The notes: a model not told the origin generated them from the letters alone. DNA of 64,000 nt from Pseudomonadota bacterium (GCA_021849505.1 JAJZSW010000002.1:1-64000); one strand, 5' to 3'. Shown: positions 48,646-57,454, counted from the stretch's first letter. Program-made: numbers and translations.

Positions 48646-49490
48646 TGGCGATGCGCATGGCAAGAACGGCATTGCTTGCATTCGCGCTTTGCTGGTCTTT
48701 CATGGCCGGAGCGCAGATTCCGGTCCCGCCCTTGACCGGGCGCGTCACCGACCTGACCGCCACGCTCACCGCAGGGCAGCGGGCCGCCCTGGAGCAGACC
48801 CTGCAAGCGTTTGAAGTCAGGAAAGGCAGTCAGGTCGCGGTCCTGATCGTTCCCACCACCGCCCCGGAAACGATCGAGCAGTATGCCTTGCGCGTTGCGG
48901 AGCAATGGAAGCTGGGGCGGAAGAAAGTGGACGACGGCGCAATCCTCGTCGTCGCCAAGGACGACCGCGCGCTTCGCATCGAGGTGGGGTACGGCCTGGA
49001 AGGGGCGCTCAATGACGCCACCAGCAAGCGCATCGTCAGCGAGATCATTACGCCGCGCTTCCAGCAAGGGGATTTCTATGGAGGGATTACCGCCGGCGTC
49101 GACCGGATCATCCGCGTTATCGACGGCGAGCCGTTGCCGGAACCCAAGGGTAGGCCCACCAGCGACTCTGCGGATATTCAACAATATATTCCCGTCATTT
49201 TTATTCTTGCGCTCGTGGTGGGCGGGGTGCTGCGCGCCGCGCTGGGCAGGTTTCCCGGCGCACTCGTGACCGGCGGGGCCGTGGCCCTCATTGCCTGGTT
49301 GCTCGTCGGCGCGGTATCCATTGCGTTGGCCGCGGGCGTGATCGCGTTGTTCTTCACGTTGCTCGGGGGCGGTATGGGCGGATACGGCGTCGGGGGGCAT
49401 CGTGGAGGATTCGGCGGCGGCTTTGGCGGCGGCGGTTTCGGTGGAGGCGGAGGCGGCTTTGGCGGCGGCGGCGCGTCGGGGAGGTGGTAA
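48642..49490 (+). CDS. TPM-domain protein (YgcG-like) with Gly-rich tail
   Basis: IPVPPLTGRVTDLTATLTAGQRAALEQTLQAFE; C-terminal GGGFGGGGGGFGGGGASGRW. Confidence 0.9.
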   Translation: MMAMRMARTALLAFALCWSFMAGAQIPVPPLTGRVTDLTATLTAGQRAALEQTLQAFEVRKGSQVAVLIVPTTAPETIEQYALRVAEQWKLGRKKVDDGAILVVAKDDRALRIEVGYGLEGALNDATSKRIVSEIITPRFQQGDFYGGITAGVDRIIRVIDGEPLPEPKGRPTSDSADIQQYIPVIFILALVVGGVLRAALGRFPGALVTGGAVALIAWLLVGAVSIALAAGVIALFFTLLGGGMGGYGVGGHRGGFGGGFGGGGFGGGGGGFGGGGASGRW

Positions 49491-49492
49491 CG

Positions 49493-49990
49493 ATGAACAT
49501 CAAGCGCATAGCGAAGCATCTGATGACGACCCACTGGCAAGTCAAACGAGCCTTCCCCCACCATACCCTGATCGCGATCGAGCAAGCGATCAAGGCGAGC
49601 GAGACCGCACACGTCGGAGAAATCCGCTTCGCGGTGGAAGGCGCACTGGACGTCACGCCGCTCTTCAACGGGCAATCCGCGCGCGAACGTGCGATCGACA
49701 TGTTTTCGCAACTGCGGGTGTGGGATACCGAACACAACAACGGCGTGCTGATTTATCTGTTGCTCGCCGACCGGGACGTCGAGATTGTTGCCGATCGCGG
49801 GATTCACGCGAAGGTGGGCTCGCAGGAATGGGCGCGGATATGCCGCAAGATGGAAGCCGACTTTAAACAGGCGAACTATGAAGGCGGCGTGGTCGGCGGC
49901 ATTCGGGCGGTGACGCGGCATCTGGCAGGACATTTTCCCGCCTGCGGCGCAGGCCGGAATGAATTGCCGGACAAACCGGTGTTGTTATAG
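49493..49990 (+). CDS. Second TPM-domain protein
   Basis: IKASETAHVGEIRFAVEGALD ... NNGVLIYLLLADRDVEIVADRGIHAKV. Confidence 0.88.
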   Translation: MNIKRIAKHLMTTHWQVKRAFPHHTLIAIEQAIKASETAHVGEIRFAVEGALDVTPLFNGQSARERAIDMFSQLRVWDTEHNNGVLIYLLLADRDVEIVADRGIHAKVGSQEWARICRKMEADFKQANYEGGVVGGIRAVTRHLAGHFPACGAGRNELPDKPVLL

Positions 49991-50024
49991 ATCAACCACG
50001 ACACGGGCTTATTCGGGCCCCCAG

Positions 50025-50071
50025 GGCCGCCGGTAACGATTTTCCGAGCCTTCCCGGCGGCCAGGTTTTTT
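50025..50071 (+). terminator. Rho-independent terminator
   Basis: GGCCGCCGG (50025-50033) / CCGGCGGCC (50054-50062), then AGGTTTTTT. Confidence 0.65.
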
Positions 50072-50103
50072 CCCGAGCGCCCATGAATTGGCCGGATCCA
50101 AAG

Positions 50104-50130
50104 ATGACGCAACTGTAATCAATCCGTCAG
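50104..50130 (+). promoter_or_regulatory. CopR/CusR box-like site 4
   Basis: ATGACGCAACTGTAATCAATCCGTCAG, aligned end to end with sites 1-3. Confidence 0.55.
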
Positions 50131-50238
50131 GTAAATCTTCGAATTTCATTCTATTGTGGAGTTTCATTCTTGGAGAAGGCTCGGCTGCAATGGGGGGCTG
50201 CCCCCTTGCAAAGGGTATGAAACAGGAGGAACGGACGC

Positions 50239-50478
50239 ATGGACGTGAAAATCATTGCCACGCATGGCTGCACGCACCGGCCGAACCTGGAACGCGAACT
50301 CCGCGACCTGGGGATTCCCTACGAGCTTGTCTATGTGGAGGAGCATCCCGAGGTGGCCGAACGCTACCGCATCCGCCACTCGCCCAACCTGGTCGTCGAC
50401 GACGAAGTGGTATGTCGGGGACAACCCTCGGAGGGTGAAATAAAGGCCTTGCTCCTGCGCCCGAAGCCCGAGGCCTGA
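50239..50478 (+). CDS. Glutaredoxin-like protein with CTHR in place of CxxC
   Basis: KIIATHGCTHRPNLERELRDLGIPYELVYVEEHPEVAERYRIRHSPNLVVDDEVV, clear paralog of 26312-26539. Confidence 0.72.
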   Translation: MDVKIIATHGCTHRPNLERELRDLGIPYELVYVEEHPEVAERYRIRHSPNLVVDDEVVCRGQPSEGEIKALLLRPKPEA

Positions 50479-50547
50479 GAACGGCGGTGACGTCCCTGTC
50501 GTCGCAGCGTGATATTTCATGCCCAAGCTAACGGTGGACAGACCGCC

Positions 50548-53442
50548 ATGAAACCAAAAAGAAATATCGTCCTCGTCACCGGCTGCAACGGGCGCATCGG
50601 CAGCGTGGTGATGCAGCGGCTGAGCGGACGCTTCAGCGATGTCGTCGGCTTCGACCGCAACGCGCCCGCCCCGCCGCCGCCCGATTGCGTGCGCATCCCG
50701 GTCGACATCGCTTCCGACGACAGCGTGCGCGAGGGACTGCGCATCCTGCGGGAACACCACGGGACCCGCATCGCCGCCGTGGTGCACCTGGCCGCCTATT
50801 ACGATTTCCTCGGCAAGCCGAGCCCGAAATACGACGAGATCACGGTCGAAGGCACGCGGCGCCTTCTGCGCGGGCTGCGCGAGGGCACGGGACGCATGCT
50901 GCGCGGGCTGCGCGAGGGCTTCGCGGTCGAGCAATTCATTTTCGCCAGCACCATGCTCGTGCACCGGCCGGGCGAGCCGGGGGAGCTCATCACCGAGGAC
51001 TCGCCGATCGGGCCGACCTGGGCCTATCCGGAATCGAAAGTCCGCACCGAGGCGGTCATCCGGGCGGATCGCGGCGCCATTCCCGCCGCGATCCTGCGGC
51101 TTGCCGGCGTCTACGACGATGTCTGCCACTCGCCGCCGCTCGCGCACCAGATCCAGCGCATCTACGAGGTGCAGCTCGCCGGCCACCTGTATTCCGGCGA
51201 GACCTCGCACGGCCAGGCCTTCGTCCACCTGGACGACGTGGTTGACGCGATCGAGCGCGCCATCGAGCGGCGCGCCCACCTGCCGCCGGAAACGGCGATC
51301 CTGATCGGCGAGCCGGAGACGCTGAGCTACGACGAATTGCAGCATACGTTTTCGCGGCTGATTCGCGGCGAGTCGTGGGAGACGCACAATGTCCCCGGGG
51401 CGATGGCAAAGGTGGGCGCATGGGTTCAGGACCACATGCCCGGCCAGGATCAGTTCATCAAGCCGTGGATGATCGACCGGGCCAACGATCATTACGCCCT
51501 CGACATCGCGCGCGCCCGTACCTTGCTCGATTGGGCGCCAAGCCGTTCGCTGCGCCAGACCCTGCCGAAGATGGTGGCGGCATTGCAGGCCGACCCGCTC
51601 GGGTGGTACCGCGAGCATGGCCTGGAGCTGCCCGCGTCGTTAACGAAGAAGGCGGCGCGCGCCGTGCCGGGGGCGCCCGGGCAGCCCGATCGTGCCAGCC
51701 ATCCCGAGCACGCACCCGCGCGCGGTCCGGACGCCGCTCCCGCCGGGATGGCGGCCGAACCGGCTGCCACGCACGGCTGCCTGATGCATGTCTGTCCGAT
51801 GCACCCGGAAGTCTGCCAGTCTTCGCCGGGCAACTGCCCGCGGTGCGGCATGACCCTGGAACCCGCCGCGCCGCCGTCCCCGCGGGCGGTTGAATACACC
51901 TGCCCGATGCACCCCGAAGTGGTGCGCAACGAGCCGGGCAACTGCCCCAAGTGCGGCATGACGCTGGTGCCGCGCGGCGCCCCGATGGAACATGGGGGCG
52001 GCGGGCAGGCCGGGCACGGCGACATGATGGTCGAGGACCACCGCAAGCTGCTGTGGCCGCATTATCTCAACCTGATGCTCGGCCTGTGGCTGCTGACCAG
52101 CCCGTTCACGTTGGGCTACCTGAGCGACTTCGTTCCCGACGCCAACCAGTTGCGGGTCATGGCCGAGCGCGGGCTACCGCCGTTCGCGCATCGCAACCTG
52201 CTGATGACCTGGAGCGATGTCGCCAGCGGCATCCTGGTGATCGTGTTCAGTGCGCTGTCCGCGGACGCCTGGCGCCGCAATCCGTGGGCGCAGTGGGCCA
52301 ATGCCTTCGTCGGCCTGTGGCTGCTGTTCGCACCGCTGGTGTTCTGGACCCCGTTGCCCGGCGCCTATGCCAACGGCACCCTGGTGGGCGCGCTGGTGAT
52401 CGCGCTTTCCGTGCTGATCCCGATGATGCCGGGCATGAGCATGGCCGGCATGATGGGCAAGCCGGACGTGCCGCCGGGCTGGGCCTATACGCCGTCGAGC
52501 TGGCTGCAGCGCATGCCGATCGGTGTGCTCGCCCTGATCGGTTTTCTCATCGCGCGCGTCCTGGGCGCCTACCAGCTTGGCCACATCGATAGCGTTTGGG
52601 AGCCGTTTTTCGCGGGTGTCGGCGAGAAGCAGGGCGTGATGAACGGCACCGAGACCATCATCACCTCGAACGTCTCCAAGGCCTGGCCGATCCCCGACGG
52701 GGCGCTGGGCGGTATCGTCTACACGCTTGAACTGGCGATGACCTGGATGGGCGGCAAGGACCGCTGGCGCACCATGCCGTGGATGGTACTGGGGCTGGCC
52801 ATCCTGATTCTGCCGCTGGGTGTCGTCAGCATCTATTTCATCATCATCCAGCCGATCGTGATCGGCACCTGGTGCACGCTGTGCCTGGTCGCCGCGCTCG
52901 CGATGGCGGTGATGATTCCGTATTCGCTCAACGAGTTCGTCGCCATGGGCCAGTTCCTCACCTGGGCGCGCCGCCAGGGCAAACCATTCTGGCGCACCTT
53001 CTGGATCGGCGATGCGATGGACGGCGGCAGCGACGATACGTCCAAGGGGATCGTTGGAACGCCGCGGGAGCAGATCGCGCAGGCCACCCGCGGCGTGACC
53101 TATCCGTGGACGCTGCTGCTCGGCATCGCGATCGGCGTCTGGCTCACCTTCACGCGGCTTGCCTTCGACAGCTCCGGCACCATGGCCGACAGCGATCACC
53201 TGGTCGGCGCCCTGGTGGTGACGTTCTCGATCATGGCCTGGGCCGAGGTCGGGCGCGCCATTCGCTTCATCAATATCCCGTTCGGCGCCTGGCTGATCGC
53301 GGCACCGTGGCTGCTCGACGGCGTCGGTTCGCCGCTCGCGGCCTGGAACGGCGTTATCTGCGGAGTGCTGCTGATTGTATTGGCGATCCCGCGCGGGCCG
53401 GTCAAGGATTCCTATGCGGGCTGGGACCGCTATGTCGTGTAA
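50548..53442 (+). CDS. Multidomain fusion: NAD-dependent epimerase/SDR - 2x heavy-metal-binding motif - SPW - VKOR-like - SPW
   Basis: VTGCNGRIGS and YPESK; two CPMHPEV...NCPxCGMTL; LMLGLWLLTSPFTLG; GTWCTLCLVAALAM. Confidence 0.85.
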   Translation: MKPKRNIVLVTGCNGRIGSVVMQRLSGRFSDVVGFDRNAPAPPPPDCVRIPVDIASDDSVREGLRILREHHGTRIAAVVHLAAYYDFLGKPSPKYDEITVEGTRRLLRGLREGTGRMLRGLREGFAVEQFIFASTMLVHRPGEPGELITEDSPIGPTWAYPESKVRTEAVIRADRGAIPAAILRLAGVYDDVCHSPPLAHQIQRIYEVQLAGHLYSGETSHGQAFVHLDDVVDAIERAIERRAHLPPETAILIGEPETLSYDELQHTFSRLIRGESWETHNVPGAMAKVGAWVQDHMPGQDQFIKPWMIDRANDHYALDIARARTLLDWAPSRSLRQTLPKMVAALQADPLGWYREHGLELPASLTKKAARAVPGAPGQPDRASHPEHAPARGPDAAPAGMAAEPAATHGCLMHVCPMHPEVCQSSPGNCPRCGMTLEPAAPPSPRAVEYTCPMHPEVVRNEPGNCPKCGMTLVPRGAPMEHGGGGQAGHGDMMVEDHRKLLWPHYLNLMLGLWLLTSPFTLGYLSDFVPDANQLRVMAERGLPPFAHRNLLMTWSDVASGILVIVFSALSADAWRRNPWAQWANAFVGLWLLFAPLVFWTPLPGAYANGTLVGALVIALSVLIPMMPGMSMAGMMGKPDVPPGWAYTPSSWLQRMPIGVLALIGFLIARVLGAYQLGHIDSVWEPFFAGVGEKQGVMNGTETIITSNVSKAWPIPDGALGGIVYTLELAMTWMGGKDRWRTMPWMVLGLAILILPLGVVSIYFIIIQPIVIGTWCTLCLVAALAMAVMIPYSLNEFVAMGQFLTWARRQGKPFWRTFWIGDAMDGGSDDTSKGIVGTPREQIAQATRGVTYPWTLLLGIAIGVWLTFTRLAFDSSGTMADSDHLVGALVVTFSIMAWAEVGRAIRFINIPFGAWLIAAPWLLDGVGSPLAAWNGVICGVLLIVLAIPRGPVKDSYAGWDRYVV

Positions 53443-53452
53443 CGCCGCCCGA

Positions 53453-54154
53453 TCATCCGCGCGCCTGGAGATGCTTCCACGTGAAGTGCTCGTACACGCC
53501 GGACCAGTAGGCGCCGAAGGCGAAGGCAAACAGCAGTTCCTCCAGTGGGAGACCGAGCACCTCCAGTCCGGAGATTGCCTGCATGTTCCAGATCCTGTGG
53601 ATGTAGCCGGGCGAGAGCCAGTCGAGCCCCCACAGGAACAGGGCGTAGTAGACCAGGAAGAGCAGTCCGCCGACCGCGGTCTTGGCCGCGAGGTCGGGCC
53701 GGCAGGCGGCACCGGCGAGGGCGCCGACAGCCATCGCGGCGATGGCCGGATAGATCGGGTTCCAGGGCAAAACGTAGAGCGGCGGAAAGGCCAGCAGCGG
53801 CGCGGCGATCGCCCAGCGATGGTAGCGATGCCTGTGGGCGAGCATTTCGCCGCTGGCGATGGGATGCGCGATGCGCCGGGTCGCGATGTTGTAGAGCACG
53901 GCGGCCACGCCGCCGATTCCGAACGAGAAAATGGGACTCTCGATATCGAAGCCCGTCCGGTGCGCCAGGTCGAACAGGCTGGGCGGGTCCCAGTACTCCG
54001 GCACGAAGAGCGGTTCGGTCAGGCCGAAGGGCGCGGTGAACGCCGCGGCCCAGAGCATGGCCCGGCGATGAGCCGGGAAGGCCCAATACAGCAGCGCCCA
54101 GGGGATCAGGAAGGCGCAGGACCAGACCATCCATACATACCGTTCCGGAACCAT
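53453..54154 (-). CDS. Lycopene cyclase domain-containing membrane protein
   Basis: Multi-TM; FGLTEPLFVPEYWDPPSLFDLAHRTGFDIESPIFSFGIGGVAAVLYN. Confidence 0.82.
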   Translation of the reverse strand: MVPERYVWMVWSCAFLIPWALLYWAFPAHRRAMLWAAAFTAPFGLTEPLFVPEYWDPPSLFDLAHRTGFDIESPIFSFGIGGVAAVLYNIATRRIAHPIASGEMLAHRHRYHRWAIAAPLLAFPPLYVLPWNPIYPAIAAMAVGALAGAACRPDLAAKTAVGGLLFLVYYALFLWGLDWLSPGYIHRIWNMQAISGLEVLGLPLEELLFAFAFGAYWSGVYEHFTWKHLQARG

Positions 54155-54202
54155 GCGAATGCCCTTGAATGTATCCGGACACGATTATAGGAAGAAGACG
54201 AC

Positions 54203-54727
54203 ATGAAAACAGTCCTTGCAACCCTGGTCATCGGCGCGCTTCTCGCTGTGCTCGGCGCGCTCGGGGTGGTCTATTCGGGCCTCTTCAACGTGGCGGCGAC
54301 GGTGGAGGACGCGCCGCTGCTGCGCTGGGCGCTGGTCGCCACGCGCGAAGCTTCCATCAAACGCCATGCGCGCGACATTCACGCGCCGCCGCCGGGTGGC
54401 GTGGCGCAGGTGGAAACCGGGTTTCGCATCTACCGGGAGTGGTGTGTCATGTGCCACGTCCCGCCTGGCCGGCCGGGGCCGCCGATGGCGAAAGGGCTGA
54501 ACCCGGAGGCACCCGACCTGGTGGAGGCAGCCGAGGAGATGAGCCCTGCCGAGTTGTTCTGGGTGACCAGGAACGGCATCCGGTTCACCGGCATGCCGGC
54601 CTGGGCGGCGACGCTCAGCGACGCGCAGATGTGGGATGCGGTCGCGTTCATGAAGACGCTGCCGCAAATGAAACCCGCGGATTACGATGCGCTGGAGCGT
54701 CGCATCCCGCTCGCGCCCCAACAGTGA
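54203..54727 (+). CDS. Membrane-anchored monoheme cytochrome c
   Basis: N-terminal TM; EWCVMCHVPPGRPGPP; GMPAWAATLSDAQMWDAVAFMKTLP. Confidence 0.88.
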   Translation: MKTVLATLVIGALLAVLGALGVVYSGLFNVAATVEDAPLLRWALVATREASIKRHARDIHAPPPGGVAQVETGFRIYREWCVMCHVPPGRPGPPMAKGLNPEAPDLVEAAEEMSPAELFWVTRNGIRFTGMPAWAATLSDAQMWDAVAFMKTLPQMKPADYDALERRIPLAPQQ

Positions 54728-54759
54728 CGATCCGGAATACGGCACACAAGGAGATCGAC

Positions 54760-56136
54760 ATGGCCAGACTGAGCGCAACATTCGCATCGCCCGTGGCGCG
54801 GGTCGCGGCGCTGTTTGTTCTGTTGGCCGCGTTGTTCTCTGGCGGCGCGCACGCCGTACCCAGCTTCGGGCGCCAGACGGGCGAGGAATGCATCGAGTGC
54901 CACACCGTCTATCCCATGCTCAACGCGGATGGCCGGAAGTTCAAGCTCGGCGGTTACAGCATGCGCACCCCCAAGCCCGCCGATGCCCCGTTCTTCGACA
55001 AGGTGCCCCTCTCGGCGCTGCTCCAGGTTTCCAGGACGGCGACCCGGGACACCGGCACGCCGGGCGCCACGGACGCCGATTTCCCGCGCGACCGCGACAC
55101 CCTCGTCCAGGCCGCGGGCCTCTATTATGGCGGCAGGATCAGCGACCGTTCGGGGGCGCTCATCCAGTACAGCTACGACGGCGTCGAGCGCAAATGGGCC
55201 ATGGAGATGTTCGACGCCCGCTATGCGGACAGCGCGACCCTCGGCGGCAAGGAGCTGCTTTACGGCGTCACGCTGAACAACTCGCCGACGATCTCGGACA
55301 TCTACAACAGCACGCCCATGTGGGCCTTTCCCCACACCGAATCGGTATCGGTGATGCCCAACGCCAACACCCTGGTCGACATGGGACTGGCGAGCCAGGT
55401 GGGTGGCGTCGGGATTTACGGGCTATGGAACGATCTGCTGTATGCCGAATTCGCGCTCTATCGCCAGGCTGACCGGGGCATCTTCCGGCCGCTGGCGGCG
55501 AATGTCACGGTGGAGAACGTGGTGGACGGCGCCGCGCCGTACTGGCGCCTGGCGCTTGAGCGGGAAACCGGGCCGCACAGTTTCTCCCTCGGCACCTACG
55601 GCCTGGTGGCCAAGGTCGATGCGGACCCCGATCAGCCCGGTCTCGGCACCAATCGCTTCCGGGATATCGCCGTGGACGGCCAGTACCAGTATGCGGCGGG
55701 CGACCACGCGTTCTCGACGAGCGCGACCTGGATACGCGAAAAGCAGGAATGGGGCGCGAGCTTCGGCGCCGGGCTCGCCTCGAATCCGTCGGCCGTACTG
55801 AAGACCTTCCGCGCGGACGCCCACTACGTGTACCGCGGCACCTACGCCGGCATCCTCCAGTATTTCGACACCCGCGGCGACGCCGACGCCCGGCGCTACA
55901 ACACCGGCGAGCCGGTCATGGGCAGCGCCAACGGCAGTCCGAACAGCCGCGGCTGGATCGCGGAGCTGAATTACCTCGCCGACGTGGACTGGATGCCTGT
56001 GGTGCAGCACGCGAAGTTCGCGCTGCGCTATACCGTCTATACGCGGTTCAACGGGGCGGGCGACAACTACGACGGCTTCGGCCGCAACGCTAGGGACAAC
56101 GACAGCCTGTTCCTGCTGGTCTGGTTCCTGATGTGA
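54760..56136 (+). CDS. Cyc2-like fused monoheme cytochrome-porin (putative)
   Basis: Signal peptide, VPSFGRQTGEECIECHTVYPMLNADGRKFKLGGY, then ~400 aa beta-barrel-like sequence. Confidence 0.7.
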   Translation: MARLSATFASPVARVAALFVLLAALFSGGAHAVPSFGRQTGEECIECHTVYPMLNADGRKFKLGGYSMRTPKPADAPFFDKVPLSALLQVSRTATRDTGTPGATDADFPRDRDTLVQAAGLYYGGRISDRSGALIQYSYDGVERKWAMEMFDARYADSATLGGKELLYGVTLNNSPTISDIYNSTPMWAFPHTESVSVMPNANTLVDMGLASQVGGVGIYGLWNDLLYAEFALYRQADRGIFRPLAANVTVENVVDGAAPYWRLALERETGPHSFSLGTYGLVAKVDADPDQPGLGTNRFRDIAVDGQYQYAAGDHAFSTSATWIREKQEWGASFGAGLASNPSAVLKTFRADAHYVYRGTYAGILQYFDTRGDADARRYNTGEPVMGSANGSPNSRGWIAELNYLADVDWMPVVQHAKFALRYTVYTRFNGAGDNYDGFGRNARDNDSLFLLVWFLM

Positions 56137-56207
56137 GCGTGCCGAGCCCGTGGCCGAGTTGGGTGGGAAGACGAGAACTGTTACGGGCATGAGCATGGAG
56201 GTATGCG

Positions 56208-56414
56208 ATGGCGATGCATGGAGACGACGAACGAAACCGGGCGGCGCGTCGCCGCTTCTTGCGGATGACGGCGGCGCTGGGGCTGACGATCACCATCAAC
56301 GGCACCGGGCTGTTCCTGATCGGGATGGTCGTCGGCTCTGGCTTCGGGCATGGGCCCGGAGTGGGGGAAGAGGGGTGTCGGCGCGGCGGGATTGACGAAG
56401 GCGACCCGGGATAA
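56208..56414 (+). CDS. Small hypothetical membrane protein
   Basis: 68 aa, one TM, overlaps nothing on the same strand in frame. Confidence 0.45.
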   Translation: MAMHGDDERNRAARRRFLRMTAALGLTITINGTGLFLIGMVVGSGFGHGPGVGEEGCRRGGIDEGDPG

Positions 56415-56416
56415 TC

Positions 56417-57454
56417 GTGCCCAGAAATCCGATGACTTATCTTCAGACCGGCCAGAAAACCTGCCACGACGCCTTCGGGCGGGAGACCGGCTGCGTGGGC
56501 AGCGGCCAGGACGCGGAATTCTGCGCGGGCGCGCCGTGGCTAGAGCCCCGCTTCGAGGCCGGGAACCAGCTCGTCCTGGACCGGCTCACCGGCCTGGTCT
56601 GGACGCGGGACGCCAATCCCGCGGAATTCCCCGTGACCTGGCAGGAGGCGCTGGCGTTCGTGGCGCGCATGAACCGCGACGGTGCGCTGGGTTTTTCGGA
56701 CTGGCGGCTGCCCAACCGGCGCGAGCTGCGCAGCCTGATGAGCCACCAGACCCGCAGGCCGGCGCTGCCGGAGGGCCATCCCTTCCGCAACGTCTTTGCC
56801 GGTTGGTATTGGACTTCGACCAGCGCCGCCATCGGCCCGGCCCACGCCTGGTATGTCCACCTGGAAGGGGCGCGGATGTTTTACGGCGGCAAGGACCAGT
56901 CCTACCTGGTGTGGCCGGTGCGGGGCAGGGGCAACGGCATCCTCCCGGCCACGGGACAGACCCGCTGTTTCGACCTTGCGGGGCGCGAGATTCCCTGCGA
57001 GGGGAGCGGGCAGGACGGCGAGCTGCGCACCGGCCGCGCCTGGCCTTCGCCGCGTTTCGCGCTGGAAGGGGATGCCGTCGTCGACCGTCTGACCGGCCTC
57101 GGCTGGTGGCGCGGCGCGGACCTCACGGGCAGGCTCGTGAACTGGGAAGAGGCGCTGGCCGCGGTGGCCGAGCTGAACCGCGCCGATCCGAGGCGGCGGT
57201 GGCGCCTGCCCAACATCAACGAGCTTGAATCCCTGGTGGACTGCGCAGCCCACAGCCCGGCCCTGCCACCGGGCCATCCTTTCAGGGAGGTTCGGGCGGC
57301 GTATTGGTCCTCCACCACCAGCGCCTTCGAGACTGACTGGGCGTGGGCCTTGTACCTGGACAAGGGTGCCGTCGGCGTCGGCCAGAAGGGTGGGCGGCAC
57401 TTTCACGTTTGGGCGGTGGGTGGCGGACAGGCGGCGCAGGAAGCGCCGCCTTGA
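56417..57454 (+). CDS. DUF1566 (Lcl C-terminal) protein with two tandem domains
   Basis: VLDRLTGLVWTRDAN...FSDWRLPNRRELRSL and VVDRLTGLGWWRGAD...RWRLPNINELESL. Confidence 0.82.
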   Translation: MPRNPMTYLQTGQKTCHDAFGRETGCVGSGQDAEFCAGAPWLEPRFEAGNQLVLDRLTGLVWTRDANPAEFPVTWQEALAFVARMNRDGALGFSDWRLPNRRELRSLMSHQTRRPALPEGHPFRNVFAGWYWTSTSAAIGPAHAWYVHLEGARMFYGGKDQSYLVWPVRGRGNGILPATGQTRCFDLAGREIPCEGSGQDGELRTGRAWPSPRFALEGDAVVDRLTGLGWWRGADLTGRLVNWEEALAAVAELNRADPRRRWRLPNINELESLVDCAAHSPALPPGHPFREVRAAYWSSTTSAFETDWAWALYLDKGAVGVGQKGGRHFHVWAVGGGQAAQEAPP

